From: Spirilliplanes yamanashiensis
GTDB taxonomy: Bacteria > Actinomycetota > Actinomycetes > Mycobacteriales > Micromonosporaceae
Assembly (NCBI RefSeq): GCF_016863475.1
Contig: NZ_BOOY01000026.1
Location: 284,747-348,746, forward strand
Length of the DNA: 64,000 nucleotides
Direction of reading: 5' to 3'
The notes below the pieces were generated by a model. It had not been told where the DNA came from and made no database searches. It was given only the letters and a program-made list of their open reading frames with translations. Each line of letters starts with the position of its first letter. Position 1 is the stretch's first letter. The position numbers and the translations under genes were made by a program. Below, piece by piece: positions 32,917 through 41,919 of the stretch.

Positions 32917-34157
32917 CTCAGGCGCTCCAGCACCATGGCCATGCCCTGGCCGCCGCCGACGCACATCGTCTCCAGGCCGATGGCCTTGTCGTGCCAGTCG
33001 AGGGCGTTGAGCAGCGTGCCGGTGATGCGGGCGCCCGTCATGCCGAACGGGTGGCCGACCGCGATCGCGCCGCCCATCACGTTGACCTTGTCGAGCGGCA
33101 GGCCGAGCTCGCGGTACGACGGGACCACCTGGGCGGCGAACGCCTCGTTGATCTCGACCAGGTCGACGTCGTCGACGGTCATGCCGGCGCGGGCCAGGGC
33201 CTGGCGGGTGGCCTCGACCGGCCCGAGGCCCATGATCTCGGGGGACAGGGCGGTGACGCCGGTGGACAAGATCCGCGCCAGCGGGGTGATGCCCAGCTCG
33301 CGGGCCTTCGTGTCGCTCATGACCACGACCGCGGCGGCGCCGTCGTTGAGCGGGCAGCAGTTGCCGGCGGTGACGCGCCCGTCGGGGCGGAAGACGGGCT
33401 TGAGGGCGGCGACGGCCTCCAGGGTGACGCCGGGGCGGGGGCCGTCGTCCACCGACACCACCGCGCCGGACGGGGTGGTGACGGGCGTGATCTCGCGCTC
33501 CCAGAAGCCGTCGGCGATGGCCTTCTCGGCAAGGTTCTGGCTGCGCACGCCGAACGCGTCCATGTCCTCGCGGCTGACGTCGTACGCCTGGGCGAGGTTC
33601 TCGGCGGTCTGGCCCATCGTCACGTAGATGTCGGGCAGCTCGCCGTCGGCGCGGGGGTCGTGCCAGGTGGTGCCGCCCTGGGCGCGCCGCTCGGTGCGGG
33701 CGCGGGCCTCGGCGAAGCGCGGGTTCTGCCAGCCGCCGCCGACGAGCGCGGCCGCCTCGGGCGGCAGGCCGTCGCTGTTGCCGCGCGCGTACCGGGAAAC
33801 CGTCTCGACGCCGGCGGAGACGAACACGTCGCCCTCGCCCGCCTTGATGGCGTGGAACGCCATGCGGGTGGTCTGCAGCGAGGACGCGCAGTAGCGGGTG
33901 ACGGTGGCGCCGGGCAGGCCGTCGAGGCCGAGCAGGGTGGCCACCACGCGGGCCATGTTGAAGCCCTGCTCGCCGCCGGGCAGGCCGCAGCCCAGGTAGA
34001 GGTCCTCGATGAGGGTGCGGTCGAGCTGCGGCACCTTGGCGAGCGCGGCGTCGACGATCGTCGCGGCGAGGTCGTCGGGGCGCAGCTCGCGCAGCGAGCC
34101 CTTCCCGGCGCGGCCGATGGGGGAGCGGGCGGTGGCGACGATGACGGCTTCCGGCAT
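32913..34157 (-). CDS. Thiolase (acetyl-CoA C-acetyltransferase family)
   Basis: A 414-residue thiolase of fatty-acid breakdown or acetoacetyl-CoA synthesis. The nucleophile Cys is in VTRYCASSLQT, the NEAFA motif is present, the His is in AVGHPFGMTG and the second Cys in MCVGGGQGMAM. The start is the ATG at 34157 (PEAVIVATARSPIG); a GTG 18 bases upstream is in frame. Position beside an SGNH hydrolase and cbs matches the mycobacterial fadA3 region (recollection). Substrate chain length cannot be told. Confidence 0.93.
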   Translation of the reverse strand: MPEAVIVATARSPIGRAGKGSLRELRPDDLAATIVDAALAKVPQLDRTLIEDLYLGCGLPGGEQGFNMARVVATLLGLDGLPGATVTRYCASSLQTTRMAFHAIKAGEGDVFVSAGVETVSRYARGNSDGLPPEAAALVGGGWQNPRFAEARARTERRAQGGTTWHDPRADGELPDIYVTMGQTAENLAQAYDVSREDMDAFGVRSQNLAEKAIADGFWEREITPVTTPSGAVVSVDDGPRPGVTLEAVAALKPVFRPDGRVTAGNCCPLNDGAAAVVVMSDTKARELGITPLARILSTGVTALSPEIMGLGPVEATRQALARAGMTVDDVDLVEINEAFAAQVVPSYRELGLPLDKVNVMGGAIAVGHPFGMTGARITGTLLNALDWHDKAIGLETMCVGGGQGMAMVLERLS

Positions 34158-34190
34158 GCCGACGATGTTACTCACCGGTAAGGCCGCGGG

Positions 34191-34994
34191 CTACTCCTGC
34201 TTCGAGGGCTTTCCGGCCGCCGCGGCCGCCGCCGACACCGCCGGGTACAGGGCGTGCGCCCAGACGCGGTAGCCGTCCGCCGACGGGTGGAAGCCGTCGT
34301 AGCAGAGGGTCCCGGCGTCCGCCCGGAACACCGCGCCCGTCTCCTCGGCCAGGTCGACCACGGTGCCGCCGGCCTCGCGCACCGCGTCCGCCTGCGCCCG
34401 CGCCACCCGGCGGCCCTGCCAGCCGGTGAGCTGGCGCAGCGGGACGGCGATCGAGCGCACCGCGCCCAGGTCCGGGCAGGTGCCCACGACCACCTGCACG
34501 CCCGCCCCGCGCAGCCGGCGCACGGCCGCGCCGAGGTGGCCCGCCGCGTCCTCCGGGCTGCGGAAGCCGGTCGCGTCGTTGGCGCCGATCAGGATGACCG
34601 CCACGTCGGGCTTCTCGCCGAGCAGCGCCCGCGCCACCTGCGTCGCCAGGTCCGTCGAGCGGGAGCCGGCCACGCCGACGCTGGACAGCAGCACGTGGCG
34701 CTGCGCGCCGCCCTCACCCTCGGCCAGCAGCCGGGCCAGCTGGCCGCCGATCGTGTCGGCCAGCCACTCCACCCCGACGCCCAGGGCGGCCGCGTCACCC
34801 AGCAGCACCAGCCGCAGCTGCGGCGCCGACGACGGGCCCATCGAGGTGCGCAGGGCGAGCCCCATCGTCGGTTTGGCGTAGCGGCGGGTGCGGGCGGCGA
34901 TCGCCTCGCCGGCCAGCAGCGCGGCGCCGCCCACGGTTCCCGCGATGAGGGTGGTCAGCGTCGCCCTGCCGATGCGTCCCGCCACGTTGCTCAT
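34191..34994 (-). CDS. SGNH-fold protein lacking the nucleophilic serine
   Basis: A 267-residue exported or membrane-anchored protein with one hydrophobic segment (about 11-33). It has the SGNH hydrolase layout: block III LIGANDATG and block V YDGFHPSADGY with the catalytic Asp and His. In block I the expected GDS reads VLLGDAAALGVG, with GCG (Ala68) for the nucleophile. Its neighbour at 35053-36201 keeps GDSSAAGYG. Unless another residue substitutes, it should not be an ordinary esterase. GGGGAGG lies before the ATG at 34994. Confidence 0.85.
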   Translation of the reverse strand: MSNVAGRIGRATLTTLIAGTVGGAALLAGEAIAARTRRYAKPTMGLALRTSMGPSSAPQLRLVLLGDAAALGVGVEWLADTIGGQLARLLAEGEGGAQRHVLLSSVGVAGSRSTDLATQVARALLGEKPDVAVILIGANDATGFRSPEDAAGHLGAAVRRLRGAGVQVVVGTCPDLGAVRSIAVPLRQLTGWQGRRVARAQADAVREAGGTVVDLAEETGAVFRADAGTLCYDGFHPSADGYRVWAHALYPAVSAAAAAAGKPSKQE

Positions 34995-35052
34995 GCCGCC
35001 TCCCCGATCATCGGTACGAAGCTCATCTTGCCGATACTTCCCGGTCGTCCGC

Positions 35053-36201
35053 TCAGTCATGCGTTCCGCCGTCGCCGTCCGGATCGGTGGACACCGGGAC
35101 CGGGTGGTCGGCGGGCGCCGGCAGCGGCGGCGCCTCCCCGGGCGTCGCCGGGGCGCCGCCGCCGGTGTCGTTGCCCTCGACGACGGCGGTGACTCCCACG
35201 GCGGCGGGCGGGCGCAGCCGCCCCTCGAACCACGGGTGCCGGCGCAGCATCGCCCAGCGCCCCGCCGGGCCGCGGTCGCGCCCGTCGACGCGGGCCGCGT
35301 GGATCTCGGTGCCCGCCGTCTTCACGGCCTCCTTCGCCGCCTGCGGCAGGCTGCGCACCCCCTCCACGCCCGACGGCACCGCGCCGCCCCGGCCCGCCGC
35401 GCCGGCCGTCAGCGCCGACATCACGGTCGGCAGCAGGCCCGCGGCCGCCCGGGCGTACCCCTCGGCGGACGGGTGGAACTGGTCGGCGCTGAACATGCGC
35501 ACCGGGTCGGCGACGAAGCGGGCGCTCAGCAGCTCGCCCAGCGACACCGTCCAGCCGCCCGCCTCGACCACCGCGACGGTCTGCGCGGCGGCCAGCTGGC
35601 GGCTCCAGTGCCGGGCCAGCCAGCGCAGCGGCGGCTTGATCGGCCGGATCGCCCCGATGTCGGGGCAGGTGCCCACCACCACCTCGGCGCCCGCCGCGCG
35701 CAACCGGCGCACCGCGTCCGCCAGGTGCCGCACCGCGGCCGCGCGGGCCGACGCGTGCGTCACGTCGTTGCCGCCCACCACGATCACGGCGACGTCCGGC
35801 CGGTGCTCCAGCGCGGCCTCCACCTGGTACGGCAGCCCCGCCGACGTCGCGCCCACCACGGCCAGCCGGCGCAGCCGCACCGGGCGGCGCAGGCGGCGGG
35901 ACACGCCCGTGGCGAGCAGCGCCCCCGGCGTCTCCCGCGGGCGGTGCACCCCGTAGCCGGCCGCCGACGAGTCGCCCAGGATGACCATGCTGATCGGCCG
36001 CCCCGGGAACCGCGGGCCGTAGACGCCGTCACCGCGCGGCGGCGGCGCCTCGGCCTGCGGGATGATGCGCCGCGCCTGGTGGGCCTGGCCGAGCAGCACC
36101 CCGGCGCCGGCTGCCGCGAGCGCGACGGACACGCCGGTCGCGCCCGCGGCGGCCCTGGCCACCCGGCGCGCCGTTGCTGCCCGGCCCTGCGTTCGCTGCA
36201 C
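35053..36201 (-). CDS. SGNH/GDSL hydrolase, secreted or membrane-anchored
   Basis: A 382-residue protein with an N-terminal hydrophobic segment (about 15-40) and an intact SGNH domain: VILGDSSAAGYG (Ser nucleophile), VVGGNDVTH (block III) and DQFHPSAEGY (Asp/His). The last 110 residues are Pro/Gly/Ala-rich with a charged end and look disordered. Probable role: esterase on cell-envelope lipids or polysaccharide acyl groups, inferred. It precedes its Ser-less paralogue by 58 bases on the same strand, so both may be on one transcript. GTG start at 36201. Confidence 0.86.
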   Translation of the reverse strand: MQRTQGRAATARRVARAAAGATGVSVALAAAGAGVLLGQAHQARRIIPQAEAPPPRGDGVYGPRFPGRPISMVILGDSSAAGYGVHRPRETPGALLATGVSRRLRRPVRLRRLAVVGATSAGLPYQVEAALEHRPDVAVIVVGGNDVTHASARAAAVRHLADAVRRLRAAGAEVVVGTCPDIGAIRPIKPPLRWLARHWSRQLAAAQTVAVVEAGGWTVSLGELLSARFVADPVRMFSADQFHPSAEGYARAAAGLLPTVMSALTAGAAGRGGAVPSGVEGVRSLPQAAKEAVKTAGTEIHAARVDGRDRGPAGRWAMLRRHPWFEGRLRPPAAVGVTAVVEGNDTGGGAPATPGEAPPLPAPADHPVPVSTDPDGDGGTHD

Positions 36202-36316
36202 GACTTCGCCCCCGAGAACCGTCGGACGTTTCCCTCGTGATGGTGCGGACTAGAAGGCTAGCGCGTACCGGCGACACCCGGAGATCCACCGAAGGGCTTC
36301 GGTTTTGCCCGGATTA

Positions 36317-36727
36317 TCACCCCGCCCGGGACGGTCCCGCCGCCGTCGGCGTGATCCGGATCAGCACCCGCCGCTCCCGCTCCATCGCCGCCCGGTAGTC
36401 GTCCCAGTCCGGGTGCTCACCCGAGATCGCCCGGTAGTACGCCACCAGCGGCTCCATCGCCTCCGGCAGCGACACGATCTCCGCCTCGCCCTCCACCTGC
36501 ACCCACCGCCCGTAGAAGCCGTCCGGCAGCACGCACAGCCACGCCCGCGGGTCCCGCCGCAGGTTGCGCACCTTGAACGCCGCCTCCCGGCTGCTCACCA
36601 CCAGCCGGTCCGCCTCGTCCACCGCCACGTTCACCGGCGTCATCGCCGGCCGTCCGTCCCGCCGCGCCGTGGCTAGGACCGCGTTGCTCTGGGTACGTAC
36701 CACCTCGAGCGCCTCACTGATCTCCAT
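36317..36727 (-). CDS. PPOX-class flavin/F420-dependent oxidoreductase-like protein
   Basis: A 136-residue split-barrel protein. VLATARRDGRPAMTPVNVAVD, VVSSREAAFKVRNLRRDPRAW and GRWVQVEGEAEIV match the pyridoxamine-phosphate-oxidase-like (PPOX) class, which in actinobacteria often uses coenzyme F420. The substrate is unknown. ATG at 36727 with AGGATGGA upstream. It diverges from the DUF1232 gene over 52 bases. Confidence 0.82.
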   Translation of the reverse strand: MEISEALEVVRTQSNAVLATARRDGRPAMTPVNVAVDEADRLVVSSREAAFKVRNLRRDPRAWLCVLPDGFYGRWVQVEGEAEIVSLPEAMEPLVAYYRAISGEHPDWDDYRAAMERERRVLIRITPTAAGPSRAG

Positions 36728-36779
36728 CAGTCCATCCTGGCGCGAACCGGTCACCATGGGCGAGAAGGAGGCGGGGCAG

Positions 36780-37136
36780 ATGGCGAAGACACTCAGACGA
36801 GCGGCGGCGTTCTCCGCGCTCGGCAAGGCACTGTTCGCGGGCGCCCGGGGCGGCCCGTCGCTCGGCAAGCGGCTCGCCGCCCTGCCGCGCATGCTCAAGG
36901 CCACCGCCAAGGGCGAGTACGACGGCGGCATGCGCGTCGCCCTCATGGTCGCGGCCACCGCCTACGTCGCCTCACCCGTCGACGTCGTCCCCGAACTGTT
37001 CCTCGCCCTGTTCGGCCTCGCCGACGACGCCCTCATGGTCGCATGGCTCGCCGGCAGCGTCCTGTCCGAGACCGAACGCTTCATCGAGTGGGAGCAGCGG
37101 CGCGCCGCGGTCATTCCCGGGCACGTCGTCACCTGA
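36780..37136 (+). CDS. DUF1232 (YkvA-like) membrane protein
   Basis: A 118-residue protein. The conserved segment is YVASPVDVVPELFLALFGLADDALMV, the DUF1232 signature with its (S/I)PVDxxP motif, inside a hydrophobic hairpin. Function unknown. The ATG at 36780 is chosen because AAGGAGG lies 9 bases before it. cbs follows after 20 bases and is probably co-transcribed. Confidence 0.82.
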   Translation: MAKTLRRAAAFSALGKALFAGARGGPSLGKRLAALPRMLKATAKGEYDGGMRVALMVAATAYVASPVDVVPELFLALFGLADDALMVAWLAGSVLSETERFIEWEQRRAAVIPGHVVT

Positions 37137-37156
37137 GGGGTCGTTAGGCTGGCGGC

Positions 37157-38533
<1,377 letters not shown>

Positions 38534-38568
38534 CCTCCACGTCTCTGGCCTTCGCTTCGCTACGGCGG

Positions 38569-38663
38569 GGTTTTGCCGCCTTGGTGTTCGTGCCGGGAGC
38601 CTTCCGGGGACGAGCGGCTGCGCCGCCGTCTCCTCAGGCTCCCGGCACGAACGCGGCAAAACC
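38569..38663. repeat. 95-base interrupted palindrome between cbs and the HtrA-like gene
   Basis: Two nested perfect stems: GGTTTTGCCGC (38569-38579) with 38653-38663, and a 16-bp stem starting GTTCGTGCCGGGAGCC (38586-38601) with 38637-38652. The apex (38602-38636) can form a smaller GCGGC-TGC-GCCGC hairpin. The left arm has 6 unpaired bases. It lies between two convergent genes, so bidirectional termination is the simplest role, but it is far larger than the other terminators here. The rest of 38534-38748 has no coding signal. Confidence 0.85.
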
Positions 38664-38748
38664 GACTCTGGGGCGGCTCGTGGGCTGCGTCGCCGCGCTC
38701 CTTGCAAACCTTCTGTGGTCGCTGTCGTCGGTGTGGTGGGGCGGCTTT

Positions 38749-39693
38749 TTATTGCAGTTCTGTGGGGGTGGCTATGACGTCCACCAGGGCGTTGCGGCGG
38801 AGGACTGTCAGGGGGAGGCGGGTGCCGATGGTCTGGCCCAGCATGAGGCGTTGCAGGGACTGGACGTCCTGGGTGGGGTGGCCGCCCGCCGTCACCAGGA
38901 TGTCGCCCAGGTAGATGCCGGCGGTGCCGGCGGGGCTGTCCGGGACGACCTCGACGACGCGCAGGCCGATCTTCTGGTGGAGGCGGGTGGCCAGGGGCGG
39001 GGGGAGGGGGACGGGGACGCCGGCCACGCCGAGCCAGGCGCGGCGGACGCGGCCCGTGGCGACGAGGTCGCCGATGATCTGGCGGGTGGTCGTGTTGATG
39101 GGGACGGCCAGGCCCAGGCCGTAGCCGGCGACGGCCGTGTTGATGCCGACCACCGTGCCGGCCGAGTTTGCCAGCGCGCCGCCGGAGTTGCCCGGGTTCA
39201 GGGCGGCGTCGGTCTGGATGACGCTGTCGATGACGCGCACGTGGCGGCCGTCGCGAGCCGGGAGGCTGCGGCCCAGCCCGGAGACGACGCCCGCGGTGAC
39301 GGAGCCGGCCAGGCCCATCGGGTTGCCGACGGCGACGACGAGCTGGCCGATGACGAGGGTGTCCGCGTCGCCGAGCGGGGCGGCCGGGCCGCCGGCGTGG
39401 TGGACGCGGACGACCGCCAGGTCCGACAGGGGGTCGGCGCCGACCACGTCGAAGCGGGCGTCCGTGCCGTCGGCGAAGGTGGCCTCGCCGCCGGAGGCGT
39501 GCTGGACGACGTGGGCGTTGGTGAGGAGGAAGCCGTCGTCGGTGAACGTGACGGCGGAGCCGGCGCCCGCGCCGCGCGGGCCCCGCACCGACAGCGCCGC
39601 CACGCTCGGCAGCAGGGAGGCGGCGACACCCGTCACGACACGGCTGTACGCGTCGAGGGCCTGCGCATCCACGTCCGTGTGTTCGGTATCCAT
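38749..39693 (-). CDS. Trypsin-like serine protease with PDZ domain (HtrA-like)
   Basis: A 314-residue S1C-type protease. The triad is His in LLTNAHVVQ, Asp in DPLSDLAVVRV and Ser in LNPGNSGGAL. A PDZ domain follows (VVEVVPDSPAGTAGIYLGD). Unlike most HtrA proteins it has no signal peptide or membrane helix, so it appears cytoplasmic or non-classically released. The ATG at 39693 has only a weak ribosome site. It is probably terminated at the large palindrome. Confidence 0.87.
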   Translation of the reverse strand: MDTEHTDVDAQALDAYSRVVTGVAASLLPSVAALSVRGPRGAGAGSAVTFTDDGFLLTNAHVVQHASGGEATFADGTDARFDVVGADPLSDLAVVRVHHAGGPAAPLGDADTLVIGQLVVAVGNPMGLAGSVTAGVVSGLGRSLPARDGRHVRVIDSVIQTDAALNPGNSGGALANSAGTVVGINTAVAGYGLGLAVPINTTTRQIIGDLVATGRVRRAWLGVAGVPVPLPPPLATRLHQKIGLRVVEVVPDSPAGTAGIYLGDILVTAGGHPTQDVQSLQRLMLGQTIGTRLPLTVLRRNALVDVIATPTELQ

Positions 39694-39833
39694 GCAGCTC
39701 GCAACGCGTGCCCGCGCCCCGGGCATGCCCGGGTGACGTCCGCCCACAGCGAAAGCGCGCAGTCGCACAGTCCGTCCGACCGGGAAGTTGCACATCGCGG
39801 TTGACTTCCATGAGACGAGCTGAGGGGGAGGGA

Positions 39834-40034
39834 ATGGTCAACGGAGACCACGACGACGCCGAGGATTCGCGGTGGTGGGCGGAGCTCACCAGCCGGCACG
39901 ACCTGAACAGCGTCCACCACGTGGTGGGTCGCGAGGAACGCACCGCCGGTGGCGACCGGCGGGGGCGCCCCGCGGCGAACCGCGGGTGGTTCGGCGACCG
40001 GACCCGGCCCACCGGGCGCCGCGCGGGGGTCTGA
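39834..40034 (+). CDS. Small hypothetical protein (66 residues)
   Basis: A short gene with good coding statistics and a strong ribosome site (GAGGGGGAGGGA) before the ATG. The acidic His-containing start (GDHDDAEDSRWW) is followed by an Arg/Gly-rich basic end (RRGRPAANRGWFGDR). It has no membrane segment. I do not recognise it; the charge split suggests nucleic acid or protein binding, but this is only a guess. Confidence 0.55.
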   Translation: MVNGDHDDAEDSRWWAELTSRHDLNSVHHVVGREERTAGGDRRGRPAANRGWFGDRTRPTGRRAGV

Positions 40035-40129
40035 CCCCCGCCACACAGACGAATGATCCCGGCGGTTGATTCCGCGGTGCCCCGCCAGCACCCGGCATCC
40101 CGCGCCCCAAACCCGCCCACACACTGGAA

Positions 40130-40174
40130 GGTCGGCTTGCCTCCGCCGACCTGCGACGCCTCCGGCCAGGCGTC
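40130..40174. other. Two tandem small hairpins
   Basis: Stems GGTCGGC/GCCGACC (40130-40151) and GACGCCT/AGGCGTC (40155-40174), four bases apart. They lie in the space between the 66-residue gene and the convergent acetyltransferase and could end transcripts from either side. Confidence 0.55.
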
Positions 40175-40199
40175 ATCCCCCGGTTCGGGCGGGTACGGC

Positions 40200-40259
40200 G
40201 GGCGGGAGTACGTGACCAGCAGGTTCCCCCGCATTCACACCGGTCACGTACTCCCGCCC
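40200..40259. repeat. 18-bp perfect inverted repeat at the 3' end of the acetyltransferase gene
   Basis: GGGCGGGAGTACGTGACC (40200-40217) is repeated inverted at 40242-40259, with a 24-base loop. The right arm contains the stop codon and last codons of the minus-strand acetyltransferase. It may be a terminator, or an RNA structure that protects the 3' end. Confidence 0.8.
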
Positions 40260-40762
40260 AGCTCTTTTCCGTAGCGCCGCTGCACCGTCGGGGCGCTGCC
40301 CACGTGCCCGGTGCGGGCGACGCCCTCGTCCACCCAGCCGCCCCGCTCATAGAAGCGCCGGGCGCGCGCGTTGCCCTCGAGCACCCACAGCACCGCCCGC
40401 GGTTCGCCGTGCGCGCGCAGCTGCTCCAGGGCCGAGATCATCAGCAGCCGGCCGACGCCGCTGCCCACCCGGTCCGGCGCCACGTGGATGCCGTACAGCT
40501 CGGCCGCGCCGGGGGTCTCGCTGGGGCCGGTGTACGTGAAGCCCACGATCGTGCCGCCGTCGTCGGCGACGGTGAGCCGGTGCGTGTCCGCCTCCCAGCG
40601 CCACCGCTCCGCCCACCACTCGCCCATCGCCGCGGCCGGGGTGGCGGCGAGCGCGCCGGCGGGGATCAGCCCGGCGTACGCGGACGCGCGCGACGCCAGG
40701 TGCAGCGCGCCGACCGCCATCAGGTCGGCGTGAGTGGCGACGGGGCGCAGGACGACGCTCAC
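40244..40762 (-). CDS. GNAT family N-acetyltransferase
   Basis: A 172-residue acetyltransferase. [22 protein letters not shown] holds the acetyl-CoA loop, and [20 protein letters not shown] is the typical C-terminal motif. The substrate is unknown. The GTG start overlaps the RNase Z stop by 4 bases, so it depends on translation of that gene. Confidence 0.88.
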   Translation of the reverse strand: MSVVLRPVATHADLMAVGALHLASRASAYAGLIPAGALAATPAAAMGEWWAERWRWEADTHRLTVADDGGTIVGFTYTGPSETPGAAELYGIHVAPDRVGSGVGRLLMISALEQLRAHGEPRAVLWVLEGNARARRFYERGGWVDEGVARTGHVGSAPTVQRRYGKELGGST

Positions 40763-41658
40763 GCGAGGACCCTCGGCGGAACCGGGACGCGCATCAGGTC
40801 CTCGGCGACGACCAGGTCGCCGGTGAAGTGCTCGCGGGCCTCGTCGGCGAACCGGCCCGGGTCGGGGTAGCGCTGGGAGAAGTGGGTGAGCACGAGGGTG
40901 CGTACCCCCGACTCGGCGGCGACCCGGGCGGCCTGGCCCGCGGTGAGGTGGCCGACCTGCTCGGCGAGCGCGGCGTCCTCGGCGAGGAACGTCGACTCGA
41001 TGACGAGCATGTCGGCGCCGGCGGCGAGGTCGTACACGGCGTCGCACAGGCCGGTGTCCATGACGAACGCGAAGCTCTGGCCGGGCCGGGGGACGCTGAC
41101 GTCGTCGAGGGTGACGTCGCCGAGCCGGCCGGCGCGCTGGAGTTCGCCGACGGCGGGCCCGGCGATGCCGTGCGCGGCGAGCCGGTCGGGCAGCATGCGG
41201 CGGGCGGGGCGCTCGTCGTACCGGTAGCCGTAGGTCTCGATCGGGTGCCGCAGGCGCCGCGCGCGCAGCTGCCCGTCGGCGAGCCCGATGGCGGTGTGGT
41301 CGACGACCGGCAGGGCGCCGATGCGGGCGTGGTCGACGAAGCTGCTGGCCTTGCGCAGCCGCTTGAGGAACTTGCGCCCGCCCAGCGGGTAGGAGATGTC
41401 GACCTGGTGCGGCACCCGGTCCAGGGAGATGCGCTGGAGCACGCCGGGCAGGCCGAGGCAGTGGTCGCCGTGGAAGTGGGTGATGCAGATGCGGGTCAGT
41501 TCGGTGGCGGACACGCCGGCCAGCAGCATCTGGCGCTGGGCGCCCTCGCCCGGGTCGAACAGGACGGTGTCGCGGCCCCAGCGCAGGACGTAGCCGTTCT
41601 GGTGGCGGTGGCGCGTGGGCACCTGGCTGGCGGTGCCGAGGATGATCAGTTCGCGCAT
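40759..41658 (-). CDS. rnz: Ribonuclease Z (tRNA 3'-processing endonuclease)
   Basis: A 299-residue metallo-beta-lactamase-fold nuclease that removes 3' trailers from tRNA precursors. The zinc motif is [14 protein letters not shown], further ligands lie in VMDTGLCD and [11 protein letters not shown], and [20 protein letters not shown] is the classic N-terminus. tRNA-Leu in this window lacks encoded CCA, so it would need such processing. ATG 41658 is the family start; an in-frame GTG at 41772 would add an unlikely 38-residue extension. Upstream is a leader of about 220 bases. Confidence 0.95.
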   Translation of the reverse strand: MRELIILGTASQVPTRHRHQNGYVLRWGRDTVLFDPGEGAQRQMLLAGVSATELTRICITHFHGDHCLGLPGVLQRISLDRVPHQVDISYPLGGRKFLKRLRKASSFVDHARIGALPVVDHTAIGLADGQLRARRLRHPIETYGYRYDERPARRMLPDRLAAHGIAGPAVGELQRAGRLGDVTLDDVSVPRPGQSFAFVMDTGLCDAVYDLAAGADMLVIESTFLAEDAALAEQVGHLTAGQAARVAAESGVRTLVLTHFSQRYPDPGRFADEAREHFTGDLVVAEDLMRVPVPPRVLA

Positions 41659-41815
41659 GAGATGAAGCGACCCCCGGGGTCTTCCGCGCCGCGGAGCGGC
41701 GTGGTCCGGTCGGACTAGGCCGGAACCCCGGGGGTCGGGTGGCATGTCTGGTATTCGCCGCACCGCTGCCACACGGTCTCGACGTTATTGCGTACGAAGC
41801 TGTCGAGGACAGCGG

Positions 41816-41875
41816 CTAGCGGACAGCCACCTCACGAGTCCCGTTGCTATACAACTTCGGACCACCTCCCTTCAC
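41816..41875 (-). CDS. Possible 19-residue leader peptide upstream of rnz
   Basis: A GTG about 4 bases from the predicted transcript start opens the short frame VKGGGPKLYSNGTREVAVR. Its third codon positions are only about 63 percent G/C, unlike normal genes here. AAGGGAGGTGG lies inside it, a near-perfect ribosome site, 7 bases before an in-frame TTG that would give a 12-residue product. In the -1 frame a stop-free stretch runs on to a TAG at 41715 and reads protein-like ([23 protein letters not shown]). Either a leader peptide, a small frameshifted protein or a structured RNA is possible. Confidence 0.35.
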   Translation of the reverse strand: MKGGGPKLYSNGTREVAVR

Positions 41876-41885
41876 GTGTACGGCC

Positions 41886-41914
41886 AATTTAGCTCCGCCA
41901 CAGGGCGTCGACAA
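41886..41914 (-). promoter_or_regulatory. Predicted sigma-70-type promoter of the rnz leader
   Basis: On the minus strand TTGTCG (41914-41909) and TAAATT (41891-41886) are separated by exactly 17 bases. The predicted start of transcription is near 41879. It lies just after the ppk2 stop, so rnz is transcribed independently of ppk2. Confidence 0.6.
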
Positions 41915-41919
41915 CGGGA

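Noticed and set aside
37100..37156. SAM or other sulfur riboswitch before cbs
   Set aside because: Only 20 bases separate the DUF1232 gene from cbs, too short for a riboswitch. metB has only 22 bases upstream as well.
41659..41772. Upstream GTG start giving RNase Z 38 extra residues
   Set aside because: The extension is Arg/Pro-rich with no family similarity, and [10 protein letters not shown] is the standard N-terminus.
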